Of a DNA stretch of 33,010 nt, positions 5,578-14,231 are shown in pieces. Made by a program: the position numbers and the translations under genes. The stretch comes from Desulfarculaceae bacterium. Its GTDB lineage: Bacteria; Desulfobacterota; Desulfarculia; Desulfarculales; Desulfarculaceae. The notes beneath the pieces were generated by a model. That model saw nothing but the letters and a program-made list of their open reading frames with translations. It was not told the DNA's origin and ran no database searches. How positions within the stretch are numbered: the first letter of the stretch is position 1; each line of letters opens with the position of its first letter. The stretch spans positions 1 to 33,010 of the forward strand of contig JAIPEN010000022.1 of NCBI GenBank assembly GCA_021737145.1, read 5' to 3'.

Positions 5578-7269
5578 ATGAGCCAGTCCCCTTGGCTTGC
5601 GCAATATGATCCCGAAGTTCCCGCCCATCTGGACTACCCCCAGGTGGATTTGTACGCCCACCTGTCCGCCGCCGCCGCCGAGGCGCCCTCCCGGACCGCC
5701 CTGAATTTCATGGGCGCCAGCATCACCTATGAGCGCCTGTTCCAGATGGCCGAGGCCATGGCCGGGGCCCTAGCCGCGCGGGGGGTGAAAACCGGCGACC
5801 GGGTGGCCCTGCTGCTGCCCAACTGCCCCCAGTTCGTGATTTCCTACCTGGCCGTCATGCGCCTGGGGGCCACGGCCATGCTCCTGAACCCGCTCAACGT
5901 GGAGCGGGAACTGATCTTCAAGTTCAACGACTCCGGCTCCCGGGCCCTGATCGCCCTGGACCTGCTCTCCGCGCGGGTCAACAACATCCGCAAGGAGGTG
6001 GACCTGGACCTGGTGGTCTACACCGGCTTGCAGGACTTCCTGCCCTTTCCCAAGAACCTCCTGTTCCCCATAAAGCGGGCCCTGGACAAGAGCATGCCCA
6101 AGGTGGAGATCCCCCGCGACGGTATCACCCACCGCTTCAAGGACCTGCTCAAGGAAAACGCCCGCGCCCCCCAGGCGGCCATCGACCCCGAGTCCATGGC
6201 CGCGTTGATCTATTCCGGGGGCACCACCGGCATCAGCAAGGGCATCATGCTCTCCCACCGGGCGCTCATCGCCAACCTGAGCCAGGCCTGCGCCTGGGTG
6301 CACATGAACTCGGGCGACTCCATCGTGGCGGTGCTGCCCCTGTTCCACGGCTTCGGCATGAGCGTGTGCATGAACGCACCCCTGGCCCACGGCGGCACCG
6401 TGACCCTGTTGCCCCGCTTCGAGGCCGGCCAGGTGCTAAAGGCCATCGACAAGACGGGGCCCAGCCTCTTCGCCGGGGTGCCCACCATGTTCATCGCCCT
6501 CAAGGAACACCCGGAGATAGACAAGTGCGACCTGAGGAGCCTCAGGGGCATTTTCGTGGGGGCCGCGCCGTTGCCCCTGGCGGTGATGGCCGAGTTCGAA
6601 AAGCGCACCGGCGCCAAGCTCATCGAGGGCTACGGCCTCACCGAGGCGGTGACGGCCATATCCTGCAACCCCCTGGACGGTCAGCAAAAGCCCGGCACCA
6701 TCGGCATACCCTTCCCGGACGTGCAGTGGAAGATCATGGACCTGGACACCGGCACCCAGGAGATGCCCCAGGGCCAGGCTGGAGAGATCGTGCTCACCTG
6801 CCCGGACCTTATGACCGGCTATCTCAACCAGCCCGAGCTCTCCGCCAAGACCATCCGCGACGGCTGGCTCTACACCGGCGACATCGGAGTCATGGACCCC
6901 CAGGGCTACATCACCATCGTGGACCGCAAAAAGGACCTGGTGATCGTCAGCGGATTCAACGTGTTCCCCAGCGAGATCGACGAGGTGCTGCACCAGCACC
7001 CGGCCGTGGCCGAGGCCGTGGCCGTGGGCCTGCCCCACCCCAGCAAGGGCGAGTTCATCAAGGCCTATGTGGTGCTCAAGCGCGGCCAGGAGGCCACTCC
7101 CCAGCAAATAATGGATTTCTGCCGCCAGAACCTGTCGGCCTACATGGTTCCCAAGGAGGTGGAGATACGCGCCGAGCTGCCCAAGAGCATGATCGGCAAG
7201 GTGCTCCGGCGCAGCCTGCGCGAGGAAGAAGAGGCCAAATGGGCCGAAAAAAAGGAGCCCACCGGGTAG
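5578..7269 (+). CDS. Long-chain fatty-acid-CoA ligase family (AMP-binding) protein
   Basis: With the ATG at 5578 the protein has 563 residues, normal for FadD-type acyl-CoA synthetases. It activates a carboxylic acid to its CoA thioester via an acyl-adenylate in the cytoplasm. Visible motifs are the phosphate-binding loop YSGGTTGISKG (about 212-222), GYGLTEA (about 351), YTGD, the hinge DRKKDLVIVSG (about 448-458) and the C-terminal catalytic lysine region PKSMIGKVLRR. The start is chosen because GAGGT sits just upstream of 5578 and a perfect promoter lies at 5477-5505. The open frame extends to 5389 but would be untranscribed there. Substrate chain length cannot be told from motifs; medium- to long-chain fatty or aryl acids are possible. 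Monocistronic as far as seen. Confidence 0.92.
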   Translation: MSQSPWLAQYDPEVPAHLDYPQVDLYAHLSAAAAEAPSRTALNFMGASITYERLFQMAEAMAGALAARGVKTGDRVALLLPNCPQFVISYLAVMRLGATAMLLNPLNVERELIFKFNDSGSRALIALDLLSARVNNIRKEVDLDLVVYTGLQDFLPFPKNLLFPIKRALDKSMPKVEIPRDGITHRFKDLLKENARAPQAAIDPESMAALIYSGGTTGISKGIMLSHRALIANLSQACAWVHMNSGDSIVAVLPLFHGFGMSVCMNAPLAHGGTVTLLPRFEAGQVLKAIDKTGPSLFAGVPTMFIALKEHPEIDKCDLRSLRGIFVGAAPLPLAVMAEFEKRTGAKLIEGYGLTEAVTAISCNPLDGQQKPGTIGIPFPDVQWKIMDLDTGTQEMPQGQAGEIVLTCPDLMTGYLNQPELSAKTIRDGWLYTGDIGVMDPQGYITIVDRKKDLVIVSGFNVFPSEIDEVLHQHPAVAEAVAVGLPHPSKGEFIKAYVVLKRGQEATPQQIMDFCRQNLSAYMVPKEVEIRAELPKSMIGKVLRRSLREEEEAKWAEKKEPTG

Positions 7270-7279
7270 GTTTCGAAGT

Positions 7280-7308
7280 TTGACAGCGGCCGGTCCCTGC
7301 GGTTTACT
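7280..7308 (+). promoter_or_regulatory. Candidate sigma-70 promoter for the NYN/cold-shock gene
   Basis: A perfect TTGACA (7280-7285) is followed after 17 bp by TTTACT (7303-7308), which matches TATAAT at four of six positions. It lies just past the ligase stop and leaves a leader of about 125 bases before the next start codon. Confidence 0.35.
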
Positions 7309-7439
7309 TAAGGGCTATGGACATGCGCAGCAGGGGTGGCCGCCTAACCGGGGTCGGGCCCCTGCTTGACCTTTAGGAGTATTACCGCGCCGGACAGCCG
7401 AGGCGCGGCCCCATATTTTTTTCGATTCGTGAGGTGAAT

Positions 7440-8492
7440 ATGTATAAGGTTATGATCTTCATCGACGGAACCTGGCTGTATCGCACCCTTCCCCGTCTGG
7501 CCGAGCAAAGCGGCAAAAGCGAATTCAAGATTGATTACGGGGTGCTGCCCCGGGTGGTGGCCCGCGAGCTGGGCGAAAGGCTGGGGGTCGGCCAAGAGGG
7601 GGTGGACGTGGTGCGCAACCACATCTTCGCCAGCCTGCCCACCAACTACGACGCCATGGACGAGAGCCTGATCACCCGGCAGAACGAGTTCTACAAGCTC
7701 CTGAGAGAGGACTACCACTACGAAACCGAGCTGTTCAACATCGATTTCCGGGGACGCCGGGTGCGCCACAGCGACCGCAGCCCGGAGGACAACTTCCATC
7801 CCCGGGAAAAGTGCGTGGACATAGCCCTGGCCTCCAAGATGCTCTACCAGGCGGCCATGCCCTTTGGCATGGACATCGCCGTGGCCGTGCTGGGCGACCG
7901 CGATTTCACCCCGGTGCTCAAGACGGTGCGCCAGCTCGGCAAGCGGGTGGCTTTGGTCAGCGTGCGCTCCTCTTGCGCCCAGGAGCTGGCCGATGCCGAG
8001 GACCGCGAGGGGGTCAAGGACTACGATGTGATCTGGATGGATGACCTCATCGAGGAGCTGGAGCTGCGCTACGAGCCCCAGTGGCTGGAGTGCCAGTCCC
8101 CGGACCACGATGGCGACCGCGCCTTCCAGACCACCTACCGCCCCCGCCGGGGCGAGCCGGTCTACTGCGACGCCTGCCGCCAGGCCTATGCCCAGCGCCG
8201 CTCCAACGGGATCTACACCGAGGAGAGCGAAGAACAATACGATTACGGCCCCCAGGCCGGCATGCCGGTGATCGGCGAGACCCTCAACGGCGTGGTGGAG
8301 TTCAAAAAGGAAGAAAAGGGCTACGGCTTTGTCACCACCGATGACGGGGTGAGCTTCTTCTTCCACCTGTCCGACCTGGAAGACCTGGACTTCGAGGAGC
8401 TCATCGAGGGCCAGCCGGTGCTCTTCGAGGTCAAGACCCTGCCCACCGGCGGCAAGGCCGGCGCGGCGGAAAACGTGCGCCCCGGCGAATAA
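7440..8492 (+). CDS. NYN-domain nuclease fused to a cysteine pair and cold-shock domain
   Basis: 350 residues. The N-terminal part (about 1-205) is a NYN/LabA (DUF88) PIN-like domain. The acidic active-site positions appear in FIDGTW (Asp9), EKCVDIALASKML and the LGDRDFTPVLK segment. A C-x2-C pair (about residues 243-246, PVYCDACRQAYAQRR) follows, possibly half of a zinc knuckle. The last 70 residues are a cold-shock/OB domain (GVVEFKKEEKGYGFV, with aromatic RNA-binding positions, and SFFFHLSDL). NYN proteins cut RNA, so this is probably an RNA-processing nuclease that carries its own RNA-binding module. ATG at 7440 is preferred because GAGG is five bases upstream; the in-frame GTG at 7434 lies within that ribosome site. 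A terminator follows directly. Confidence 0.85.
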   Translation: MYKVMIFIDGTWLYRTLPRLAEQSGKSEFKIDYGVLPRVVARELGERLGVGQEGVDVVRNHIFASLPTNYDAMDESLITRQNEFYKLLREDYHYETELFNIDFRGRRVRHSDRSPEDNFHPREKCVDIALASKMLYQAAMPFGMDIAVAVLGDRDFTPVLKTVRQLGKRVALVSVRSSCAQELADAEDREGVKDYDVIWMDDLIEELELRYEPQWLECQSPDHDGDRAFQTTYRPRRGEPVYCDACRQAYAQRRSNGIYTEESEEQYDYGPQAGMPVIGETLNGVVEFKKEEKGYGFVTTDDGVSFFFHLSDLEDLDFEELIEGQPVLFEVKTLPTGGKAGAAENVRPGE

Positions 8493-8518
8493 CCCGGCGG
8501 GCCGGTTCAGTCAATTAC

Positions 8519-8548
8519 GGGGAAGGCGGCATGCCTTCCCCTTTTTTT
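8519..8548 (+). terminator. Rho-independent terminator after NYN/cold-shock gene
   Basis: GGGGAAGGC (8519-8527) pairs with GCCTTCCCC (8533-8541) around a 5-base loop and is followed by seven T (8542-8548). Confidence 0.9.
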
Positions 8549-8617
8549 GTCCCCGTTTCGGCCTCTTCCCCGGCTGTGCCATACTGGGGGCATCCTTCGC
8601 ACACGTAAGGGGGCGCC

Positions 8618-9340
8618 ATGCGCAAGGTTATTTTGATAGTCATGGTGGTGTTGGTGGTGGCCGCGGCCGGCGCGACCTACTACGCCTATAACAACATGGA
8701 CCGCTTTGCCAAGGGGGTGCTCCAGGATGCGGCCAGCAAGGCCCTGGGGGTGCCGGTCACGGTGGATAGCGTGGACTTGCAGTTCGGCCAGCGTCAGGCG
8801 GTCATCAAGGGCCTCACCGTGGCCAACCCGCCGGGCTACTCCCGGCAGGCGGCCATCTCCTTTGACAGCGTCACCGTGCAGGTGGGCTTCGGGCAGGCGG
8901 ACATAGAGAAGATCGAGGCCGTGGCCCCGGTGATCCGGGTGGAGCTAAAGGGCAAGGCCAATAACCTGGCGCAGCTTAGGGCCCGGGCCCAACGGGCGTC
9001 GGGCAAGGCCTCGCCGGCCGAGGGCTCCGGAGGCTCCCGTAGCAAGGGCCCGGTGTTCCATGTGGGCCTGCTCAAGGTGCAAGGGGCCCAGGCCATCCTC
9101 ACCGGGCCGGAGATCAAGCAGCCAGTGCGGATCGGGGTGAAGAACCTGGAGCTGCGCAACCTGGAAGGCACCGGCTCCCAACTCGCGGGCCAGATATTCG
9201 CCCGCCTGCTGGGCGTCACCCTGGAACAGGCGGCCAGCGCGGCGGTGCAGCGGGGCCTGGGCAAGGTCATCAACAAGGAAGCCAGCTACGGCGAGGGCGT
9301 GACCAATTACCTGGAAAAGCTGGGCGGGGTCAAGAAGTAG
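8618..9340 (+). CDS. AsmA-like / DUF748-type membrane-anchored protein
   Basis: 240 residues. A single hydrophobic N-terminal segment (about 3-24, ILIVMVVLVVAAAGATYYAY) acts as a signal anchor. The following part (DAASKALGVPVTVDSVDLQFGQRQAVIKGLTVANPPGYS) matches the start of AsmA-like proteins, which place a long beta-rich periplasmic domain beneath the outer membrane. At 240 residues it is much shorter than true AsmA or TamB. A low-complexity basic/serine-rich stretch (about 120-145) splits two beta-rich halves. AAGGGGG lies just upstream of the ATG. It is convergent with the next gene, with only 5 bp between their stop codons. Role in envelope maintenance is inferred from the family only. 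Confidence 0.6.
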   Translation: MRKVILIVMVVLVVAAAGATYYAYNNMDRFAKGVLQDAASKALGVPVTVDSVDLQFGQRQAVIKGLTVANPPGYSRQAAISFDSVTVQVGFGQADIEKIEAVAPVIRVELKGKANNLAQLRARAQRASGKASPAEGSGGSRSKGPVFHVGLLKVQGAQAILTGPEIKQPVRIGVKNLELRNLEGTGSQLAGQIFARLLGVTLEQAASAAVQRGLGKVINKEASYGEGVTNYLEKLGGVKK

Positions 9341-9345
9341 CCCGT

Positions 9346-10377
9346 CTAGGCCAGGCCGTGCCGGGCCTGGAAATCGCGCCACTCGTTTAATATCTCTCCC
9401 AACATTTCGGGGATGGGCAACTCGTAGGGGCAGCGCGCCTCGCACTCGCCGCACTGCTCGCAGTCCTCGATGGCCTCCATGGCCCGGCCCGAGAGGCGGG
9501 CCAGCTCCTGGGCCGGGAAGCGCCTGACCTGGGAGCGGAAGAGCATGGCGATGGGTATGTCGATGCCGTTGGGGCAAGGCATGCAATAGCCGCAGCGGTG
9601 GCAGAAGCGGCTGCCCAGCTCGGAGCGGATGCGCTCCATGTCCGCGCGGTCAACATCGCTCAGCGGCTTCCGGTCCGCGTAGAGCGCCGCGATCTGATCC
9701 AGCTCGCTCATGGCCTGGATGCCCGGGATGGGCACCACGCCGGGCACGGTCTGCAGCCAGCGGAAGCACAGATCGGCCCGCTCCAGCAGGCCGCCTCCCA
9801 GGGGCTTCATGGCGATGCAGCCCATGCCCCGCTTTTGGGCGGCGGCGAACACCTTGCCCGCGGCCTCGTCCTCCACGAAATTGCAGGCAAACTGCACGGT
9901 GGCGAACTTGCCGCTCTCGATTGCCTGGAGCGCGATGTCCGGGTGGTGGGAGGAAAAGCCGATGTGGCCCACCCTGCCCTCTTGCCGGGCCTTTTGGGCG
10001 GCTTCATAGGCCCCGCCCGGAGCCATCACCTGGGCCAGCACCTCGTCCTTGGCCACGTTGTGCAGCTGGTACAGGTCCAGATGATCGGTGCGCAAATTGT
10101 CCAGGGTCTGGGCCAGGTCGGCCTCGGCCCCCTTGGCATCGCGGCTGATGGTCTTGGAGGCCAGCACCACCTCATCCCGCCTGCCCTCCAGGGCCCGGGC
10201 CATCTTGACCTCGGAGTCGCCGTAGAGCCGCGCGGTGTCAAAGAAACGCACCCCCAGCTCCAAAGCGCGGTGGATGATGCGCGCGGCCTCGTCCTCGGGC
10301 ACCCGGGTAAGCGGTATGCCCCCAAAGCCGAACTCGGAGACGACCAGGCCGGTGTTGCCGAGGGTTACATTTTTCAA
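9346..10377 (-). CDS. Aldo/keto reductase with C-terminal ferredoxin domain
   Basis: 343 residues. The first 250 form an aldo/keto reductase barrel: the catalytic tetrad is suggested by FDTARLYGDSE (Asp, Tyr), ASKT (Lys) and LYQLHNV (His). The C-terminus adds a 4Fe-4S region with CHRCGYCMPCPNG and CEQCGECEARCPYELPIP, giving eight cysteines for two clusters. Such enzymes are common in anaerobes and may couple NAD(P)H or ferredoxin to carbonyl reduction. The start codon overlaps the activase stop by 4 bp, so it is the last gene of the dehydratase operon. It may supply or accept electrons or act on the same carbon skeleton; this is inference. Confidence 0.88.
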   Translation of the reverse strand: MKNVTLGNTGLVVSEFGFGGIPLTRVPEDEAARIIHRALELGVRFFDTARLYGDSEVKMARALEGRRDEVVLASKTISRDAKGAEADLAQTLDNLRTDHLDLYQLHNVAKDEVLAQVMAPGGAYEAAQKARQEGRVGHIGFSSHHPDIALQAIESGKFATVQFACNFVEDEAAGKVFAAAQKRGMGCIAMKPLGGGLLERADLCFRWLQTVPGVVPIPGIQAMSELDQIAALYADRKPLSDVDRADMERIRSELGSRFCHRCGYCMPCPNGIDIPIAMLFRSQVRRFPAQELARLSGRAMEAIEDCEQCGECEARCPYELPIPEMLGEILNEWRDFQARHGLA

Positions 10378-11156
10378 ACTGCGTCCTCCCGCGCCGCCAA
10401 CAGCGCCGCGCCCAAAGCCCCCACGATCTGGGGTTCGTCAGGCACCGATATCTCCACGCCCAGGCGCTCGGCCATGAGCTTGACCACGCCCGCGTTCTTG
10501 GCCACCCCGCCGGACATGATCACCTGCTCCCTCACGCCGGTGGTGCCGGTCATGGCCGCCACCCGGTTGACCACCGCCCTATGCAGGCCCTTGATGATCT
10601 GGGGGATGGGCTGGTTCTTGGCCACCAGGGAGACCACCTCGCTCTCGGCGAACACGGTGCACACGCTCGATATGGCCACCTCGCCCTCCGCGCCCAGGGA
10701 CAAGCGCCCCAGGTCGTCCAGGGTCACCCCCAGCTTGGCGGCCATGACCTCCAAAAAGCGGCCGGTGCCCGCGGCGCACTTGTCGTTCATCACAAAGTCC
10801 ACCACCTTGCCGTTCTCGCCCAAACGGATCACCTTGGAGTCCTGCCCGCCGATGTCGACAACCGTGCCCACCTCGGGGAACAGGGTGTAGGCCCCCAGGG
10901 CGTGGCAGGTGATCTCGGTGACCTTCTTGCCCGCCTGGGGCACGGCCGCCCGGCCGTAGCCCGTGGCCACGGTGTAGGCCACCTGGTCCGGGCGCAGGCC
11001 GGCCCGCTCCAGGGCCTTGTCCAGGGCGGCCGAGGCCGCGTTGGTGGAGTGGGCCCCGGTCTCGGTGACCGCCCAGCCCTTGATGCCCCCGGCCGCGTCC
11101 ACGATAACCGCGTCGCTGCTCAGGGAACCCACGTCTATGCCGGCGTAATAGGACAT
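10374..11156 (-). CDS. 2-hydroxyacyl-CoA dehydratase activase (BadF/BadG/HgdC-type ATPase)
   Basis: 260 residues, the usual size of a homodimeric activase. ASKHA-fold phosphate motifs GIDVGSLSSDAV (N-terminus), VVDIGGQDSKVI and MSGGVAKNAGV are present. The bridging 4Fe-4S cluster ligands are visible in NDKCAAGTGRFLEVMA and SSVCTVFAESEVVSL. The protein uses ATP hydrolysis to push a low-potential electron into the dehydratase, and is extremely oxygen-sensitive. It is encoded two genes downstream of the two dehydratase subunits and overlaps the reductase gene by 4 bp. Only one activase is present, unlike four-subunit benzoyl-CoA reductases, which have two. Confidence 0.92.
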   Translation of the reverse strand: MSYYAGIDVGSLSSDAVIVDAAGGIKGWAVTETGAHSTNAASAALDKALERAGLRPDQVAYTVATGYGRAAVPQAGKKVTEITCHALGAYTLFPEVGTVVDIGGQDSKVIRLGENGKVVDFVMNDKCAAGTGRFLEVMAAKLGVTLDDLGRLSLGAEGEVAISSVCTVFAESEVVSLVAKNQPIPQIIKGLHRAVVNRVAAMTGTTGVREQVIMSGGVAKNAGVVKLMAERLGVEISVPDEPQIVGALGAALLAAREDAV

Positions 11157-11189
11157 GATGCACTTTCTCTTTGCTGATATTGCCGCGCC

Positions 11190-11729
11190 CTAGCAGGCGG
11201 GTGCGCCGTCGTCCATCTTAAAGGCTTTAAAGAGAATGCCGTCGCTGACCATGCCCGCGCCGTGGGCCGTGGCCTCCAGGATGTCCTGGTCGCTCCAGCC
11301 CAGGTCCCTCAGGGCCTGCATGTCTTCGGCGCTCACCTCGTCCGGGGTCTTGACCGCCTTGAGCACGAACAACAGCAGGGCCTTGTCCTTTTCCTCCAGG
11401 GGCGCGCTGGCCGGGTCGGCCAGCACCTTGGCCGCCGCGTCCTCGTCCATGATGCCCATCGACTTGAGGAACTCTCGGTTCATGGAAATGCAGTAGTAAT
11501 ACTTCATCTCCTCGGCGATGAGCATGCGGATCAGGGCCATCATCCCGCGGCTCAGCTTGGGGTGGCCCATGAAATAGCCGATGGTCTGGGCCCGCAGGCC
11601 GGTCAGGGCCGGCGAGGGGCTGAACATCTGGAAGGGCGCGGGCACCATGCCGAACTGGTCGAACATGGCGTAGCTTTCCTTGACTTGCCCCTCGGCCTCT
11701 TCCGGCGGAACTATCTTGATAATAGGCAT
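11190..11729 (-). CDS. AhpD/carboxymuconolactone decarboxylase-like protein lacking the redox CxxC
   Basis: 179 residues of all-helical AhpD-like sequence. In redox-active AhpD proteins a C-x-x-C motif followed by His is the reaction centre. Here the corresponding stretch reads EEMKYYYCISMNREF, so the first cysteine is Tyr and the expected His is replaced. The protein therefore probably lacks peroxidase activity and may have a structural or lyase-like role. It has a strong ribosome site (GGAGGAG) and lies between the dehydratase subunits and the activase in one operon, suggesting it works on the same pathway. Function not assigned beyond the fold. Confidence 0.7.
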   Translation of the reverse strand: MPIIKIVPPEEAEGQVKESYAMFDQFGMVPAPFQMFSPSPALTGLRAQTIGYFMGHPKLSRGMMALIRMLIAEEMKYYYCISMNREFLKSMGIMDEDAAAKVLADPASAPLEEKDKALLLFVLKAVKTPDEVSAEDMQALRDLGWSDQDILEATAHGAGMVSDGILFKAFKMDDGAPAC

Positions 11730-11751
11730 GGGATTCTCCTCCCCAGTTTTA

Positions 11752-13071
11752 CTAGGCCGCTTCCAGGGCCTCGAAAAAGGCTTCCAAACGGGTCAGGGCC
11801 TGTTCTTCGCTGAAGTAGCGGTAATCGGTTATGTCGGCCTCGATGACCACCGCCGGGATGCCCAGTCGCTCGCTGAGCAGGCGTTTCAAATCGTACTGCC
11901 CCAGGGAATAGGGCTTGCAGGAGCGGGCCGAGTGCACCACCAGGCCGTCCACCGCGTACTCCGAGACCATCTTGGCCATGAGGTTCAGGCGGTGCTCCAG
12001 GTTGTTGTTCAGGATCACCAGGGAGTAGGTCTTGGCCAGGGACTCCAGGGGCTGGCTCATGTCCAAATGCTGGATGGTCTCGGCCCAGGCGTTGGTGTAG
12101 GTGGCGGCCACGAAGTTCATGCCCCGGCTGGCGAAGAGCTCGGAAAAATCGCGCACCTTGTACCAGATGGCGATGTTGTCCCACATGAGCCGCTTCTTTT
12201 CGTTGGTGATGGCCCCGATGCCCGAGCGCGCCCGGTCCAACAGCTCGGCCAGGAGAATCTCGTAATACTCCCTGGCCACGGGCAGGCCCCGAAGGCTCAC
12301 CACCGGGGCCAGGTGCACGAAGGCGTCGAAAATGGTCATGGGCGCGGGACGGGCCTTCATGGTCTCCAGGCACTGGCCCCACAGCTCGCTGGCCGCCCGG
12401 CTCAGCTCGGCCACCTGGATGAAGCGCTCCATGTCAAAGGCTTTGCCCGCCGCCTTTTCCAGCACCGGGATCATGTCCTTTACCTGGCCCACCATGTAGT
12501 CGATGTCGTCCTGGCTGATCTCGGTGTAGTTGAAGGGCGTGTCGAACATGACCAGGGGCACGCCCAGGCGGTGGGCCATGACCTTGTACCAATAGGCCAC
12601 GGTCTGGCAGATGTTGTTGGAGCAGAACAGGAGGTCCGGCTTGGGCAGCTTGCCGGCCGGGGTCTTGCCCGAGAGCATGTGGCCCAGATCCACCCGGGCG
12701 TAGGAGCACAGGTCCGCGGAGTAGCCCTCGTCCTCGGCCACCTGGCACAGCTCGGGCCCCATCTTCTGGGCTCCGCACAGGGCCCCGTGGTTCTCGGGGT
12801 AGATGGTGTAAAAGTCCAGGGCCCGGAGGAGCTCCACCGGCGCGCCCGAGGTGACCCAGGCCACCGGCTTGGCCCCCGGGGCGAAGCGGGCCAGGTAGTA
12901 GTGGCGGGTCATTATCTCCTTGAGCCGGGCGGTGCACTTGAGGGGCGGGCCGAAATCGGGATTGGCCTTGCGGGGCGCCCGTTTGCCGCGCATGGCCTTT
13001 TGCAGGCTTGCCAAGGCCGGGAAACCCAGATCCTTCATGAATTGCAGCTTGGCCTTGTCGCTCAGGCTCAT
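11752..13071 (-). CDS. 2-hydroxyacyl-CoA dehydratase subunit (HgdB/BcrC-like family)
   Basis: 439 residues starting at the ATG at 13071, which overlaps the previous gene's stop by 4 bp. Candidate Fe-S ligands lie in HGALCGAQKMG, DLCSYARVD and LLFCSNNICQ. The C-terminal family signature HSARSCKPYS and IPAVVIEADITDYRYF, then TRLEAFFEAL, is intact. Together with the partner subunit it forms the catalytic component, which removes water from an (R)-2-hydroxyacyl-CoA or reduces an aromatic ring by radical chemistry. An open frame extends upstream to 14022, but that part is a shadow of the partner gene. The substrate is unknown. Confidence 0.88.
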   Translation of the reverse strand: MSLSDKAKLQFMKDLGFPALASLQKAMRGKRAPRKANPDFGPPLKCTARLKEIMTRHYYLARFAPGAKPVAWVTSGAPVELLRALDFYTIYPENHGALCGAQKMGPELCQVAEDEGYSADLCSYARVDLGHMLSGKTPAGKLPKPDLLFCSNNICQTVAYWYKVMAHRLGVPLVMFDTPFNYTEISQDDIDYMVGQVKDMIPVLEKAAGKAFDMERFIQVAELSRAASELWGQCLETMKARPAPMTIFDAFVHLAPVVSLRGLPVAREYYEILLAELLDRARSGIGAITNEKKRLMWDNIAIWYKVRDFSELFASRGMNFVAATYTNAWAETIQHLDMSQPLESLAKTYSLVILNNNLEHRLNLMAKMVSEYAVDGLVVHSARSCKPYSLGQYDLKRLLSERLGIPAVVIEADITDYRYFSEEQALTRLEAFFEALEAA

Positions 13072-14159
13072 GCCATCATCTCCCGGAAGGCTTCCAAACG
13101 AGTGGCGGCCTGGCCGCCGGCGGCCTGGTTCACGTCCACCTCCAAGACCAGGCTGGGCAGGCCCGCCTCCTTGAGGCCCCGCCTGAGCTCGGGCAGATCG
13201 AACAGCTCGGGCTCGCAGAACTTGACCTCCACGAACACCACCCCCTTGGACTTGCTCTGTCCGGCCAGGCCCTTTATCCAGGCCAGGCGCTCCTCCAGGG
13301 ACGAGCCCCGGGTGCTGCAGGGCGGCATGTGCAAAAAAACCTCGCCCAGCGCGGCCAGGGGCTCGCCCGTGCCCGGCGGAGAGGTCAGCAGCCGCCGGCT
13401 CATGGACAACAGATCGTCGTTGCCCACCACCAAACCCAGGACGTCCAGGCTCTCCAGCAGATCCGGCGGCCCGGGCAAGACCCCGGAGAGCACGATGCGC
13501 TCGCCGGCCGAGGCCGAGCCCGCGCTCTGGGCCAGCCAGCCTTCCAGCAGGGGAATCAGGGCGGTGGGGTGCAGATACTCGCCGGCCCTGAGCACGGCGT
13601 AGAACTCGCCGGCGCCCGCGGCCAACTCGCCCAGGGCCCGCATCTTGTAGGCCTTGGCGTGCAGAGCGGCCAGGGCTCGGCTCCATTCCAGGGCCTGCTC
13701 CAGGGCGCCCTGGGCCCGGGGGCCGAAAAGCCCGGCCAACTGGCGGTCCAGGGCGTGCAGTTGGTCCAGGTAAAACTCCCGGGCCGGGGCCTTGAAAGGG
13801 GCCTTGGGGTTGTAGAAAAACAGGCTGGGCGCGGCGGGCTTGAGATAATCGCCCACCAGGGAGGCCAGGTTTTGCAGTGAGTCGCAGGTGTGGGGGAACA
13901 GGATCAGGTCGACGCTGTCCCCGGCCCCGGCCAGCAGAAGCTCCAGGCCCTGGCGCACCACCGAGCAGATATAGGGCTGCAAATGCCCCGGCGCCCGGGT
14001 GGCGGCCAGGGGCGGGTCCCACACCTCCACGGGCAGAACCCCGTGGGCCCAGAGCAGTTCCTTGGGGTATTGGGCCGGGAAGGCGGCGCAGACCTTGCCG
14101 CCGCTTTCGCGCCAGGCCTCCAGGTGCTCGGCGCGGCTGGGAATCGAGGGCATGCTCAT
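13068..14159 (-). CDS. 2-hydroxyacyl-CoA dehydratase partner subunit
   Basis: 363 residues of the same superfamily as the next gene. Recognisable features are FPAQYPKELLWAHGVLPVEVW near the N-terminus, PYICSVVRQG and FPHTCDSLQ (candidate cluster cysteines), and the C-terminal VKFCEPELFDLPELRRGL with the TRLEAF ending. It forms the second half of the catalytic heterodimer. Its stop and the next gene's ATG share 4 bp, indicating translational coupling. ATG codons at 14159 and 14153 are both possible starts. Confidence 0.85.
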   Translation of the reverse strand: MSMPSIPSRAEHLEAWRESGGKVCAAFPAQYPKELLWAHGVLPVEVWDPPLAATRAPGHLQPYICSVVRQGLELLLAGAGDSVDLILFPHTCDSLQNLASLVGDYLKPAAPSLFFYNPKAPFKAPAREFYLDQLHALDRQLAGLFGPRAQGALEQALEWSRALAALHAKAYKMRALGELAAGAGEFYAVLRAGEYLHPTALIPLLEGWLAQSAGSASAGERIVLSGVLPGPPDLLESLDVLGLVVGNDDLLSMSRRLLTSPPGTGEPLAALGEVFLHMPPCSTRGSSLEERLAWIKGLAGQSKSKGVVFVEVKFCEPELFDLPELRRGLKEAGLPSLVLEVDVNQAAGGQAATRLEAFREMMA

Positions 14160-14231
14160 AGGGGCCTCATCATTGGGGAAAGCGGCGGGCTGGCATGGGG
14201 CAGTATAGGTTGGCCATCCGGCTATTTCAAC

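Noticed and set aside
9351..9370. CCAGGCC / GGCCTGG hairpin between convergent genes as a bidirectional terminator
   Set aside because: It lies inside the coding end of the aldo/keto reductase gene and has no T-run on either side.
13072..14022. 756-codon dehydratase reading frame beginning at 14022
   Set aside because: The part before 13071 is a glycine/proline/arginine-rich shadow of the partner subunit gene in another frame.
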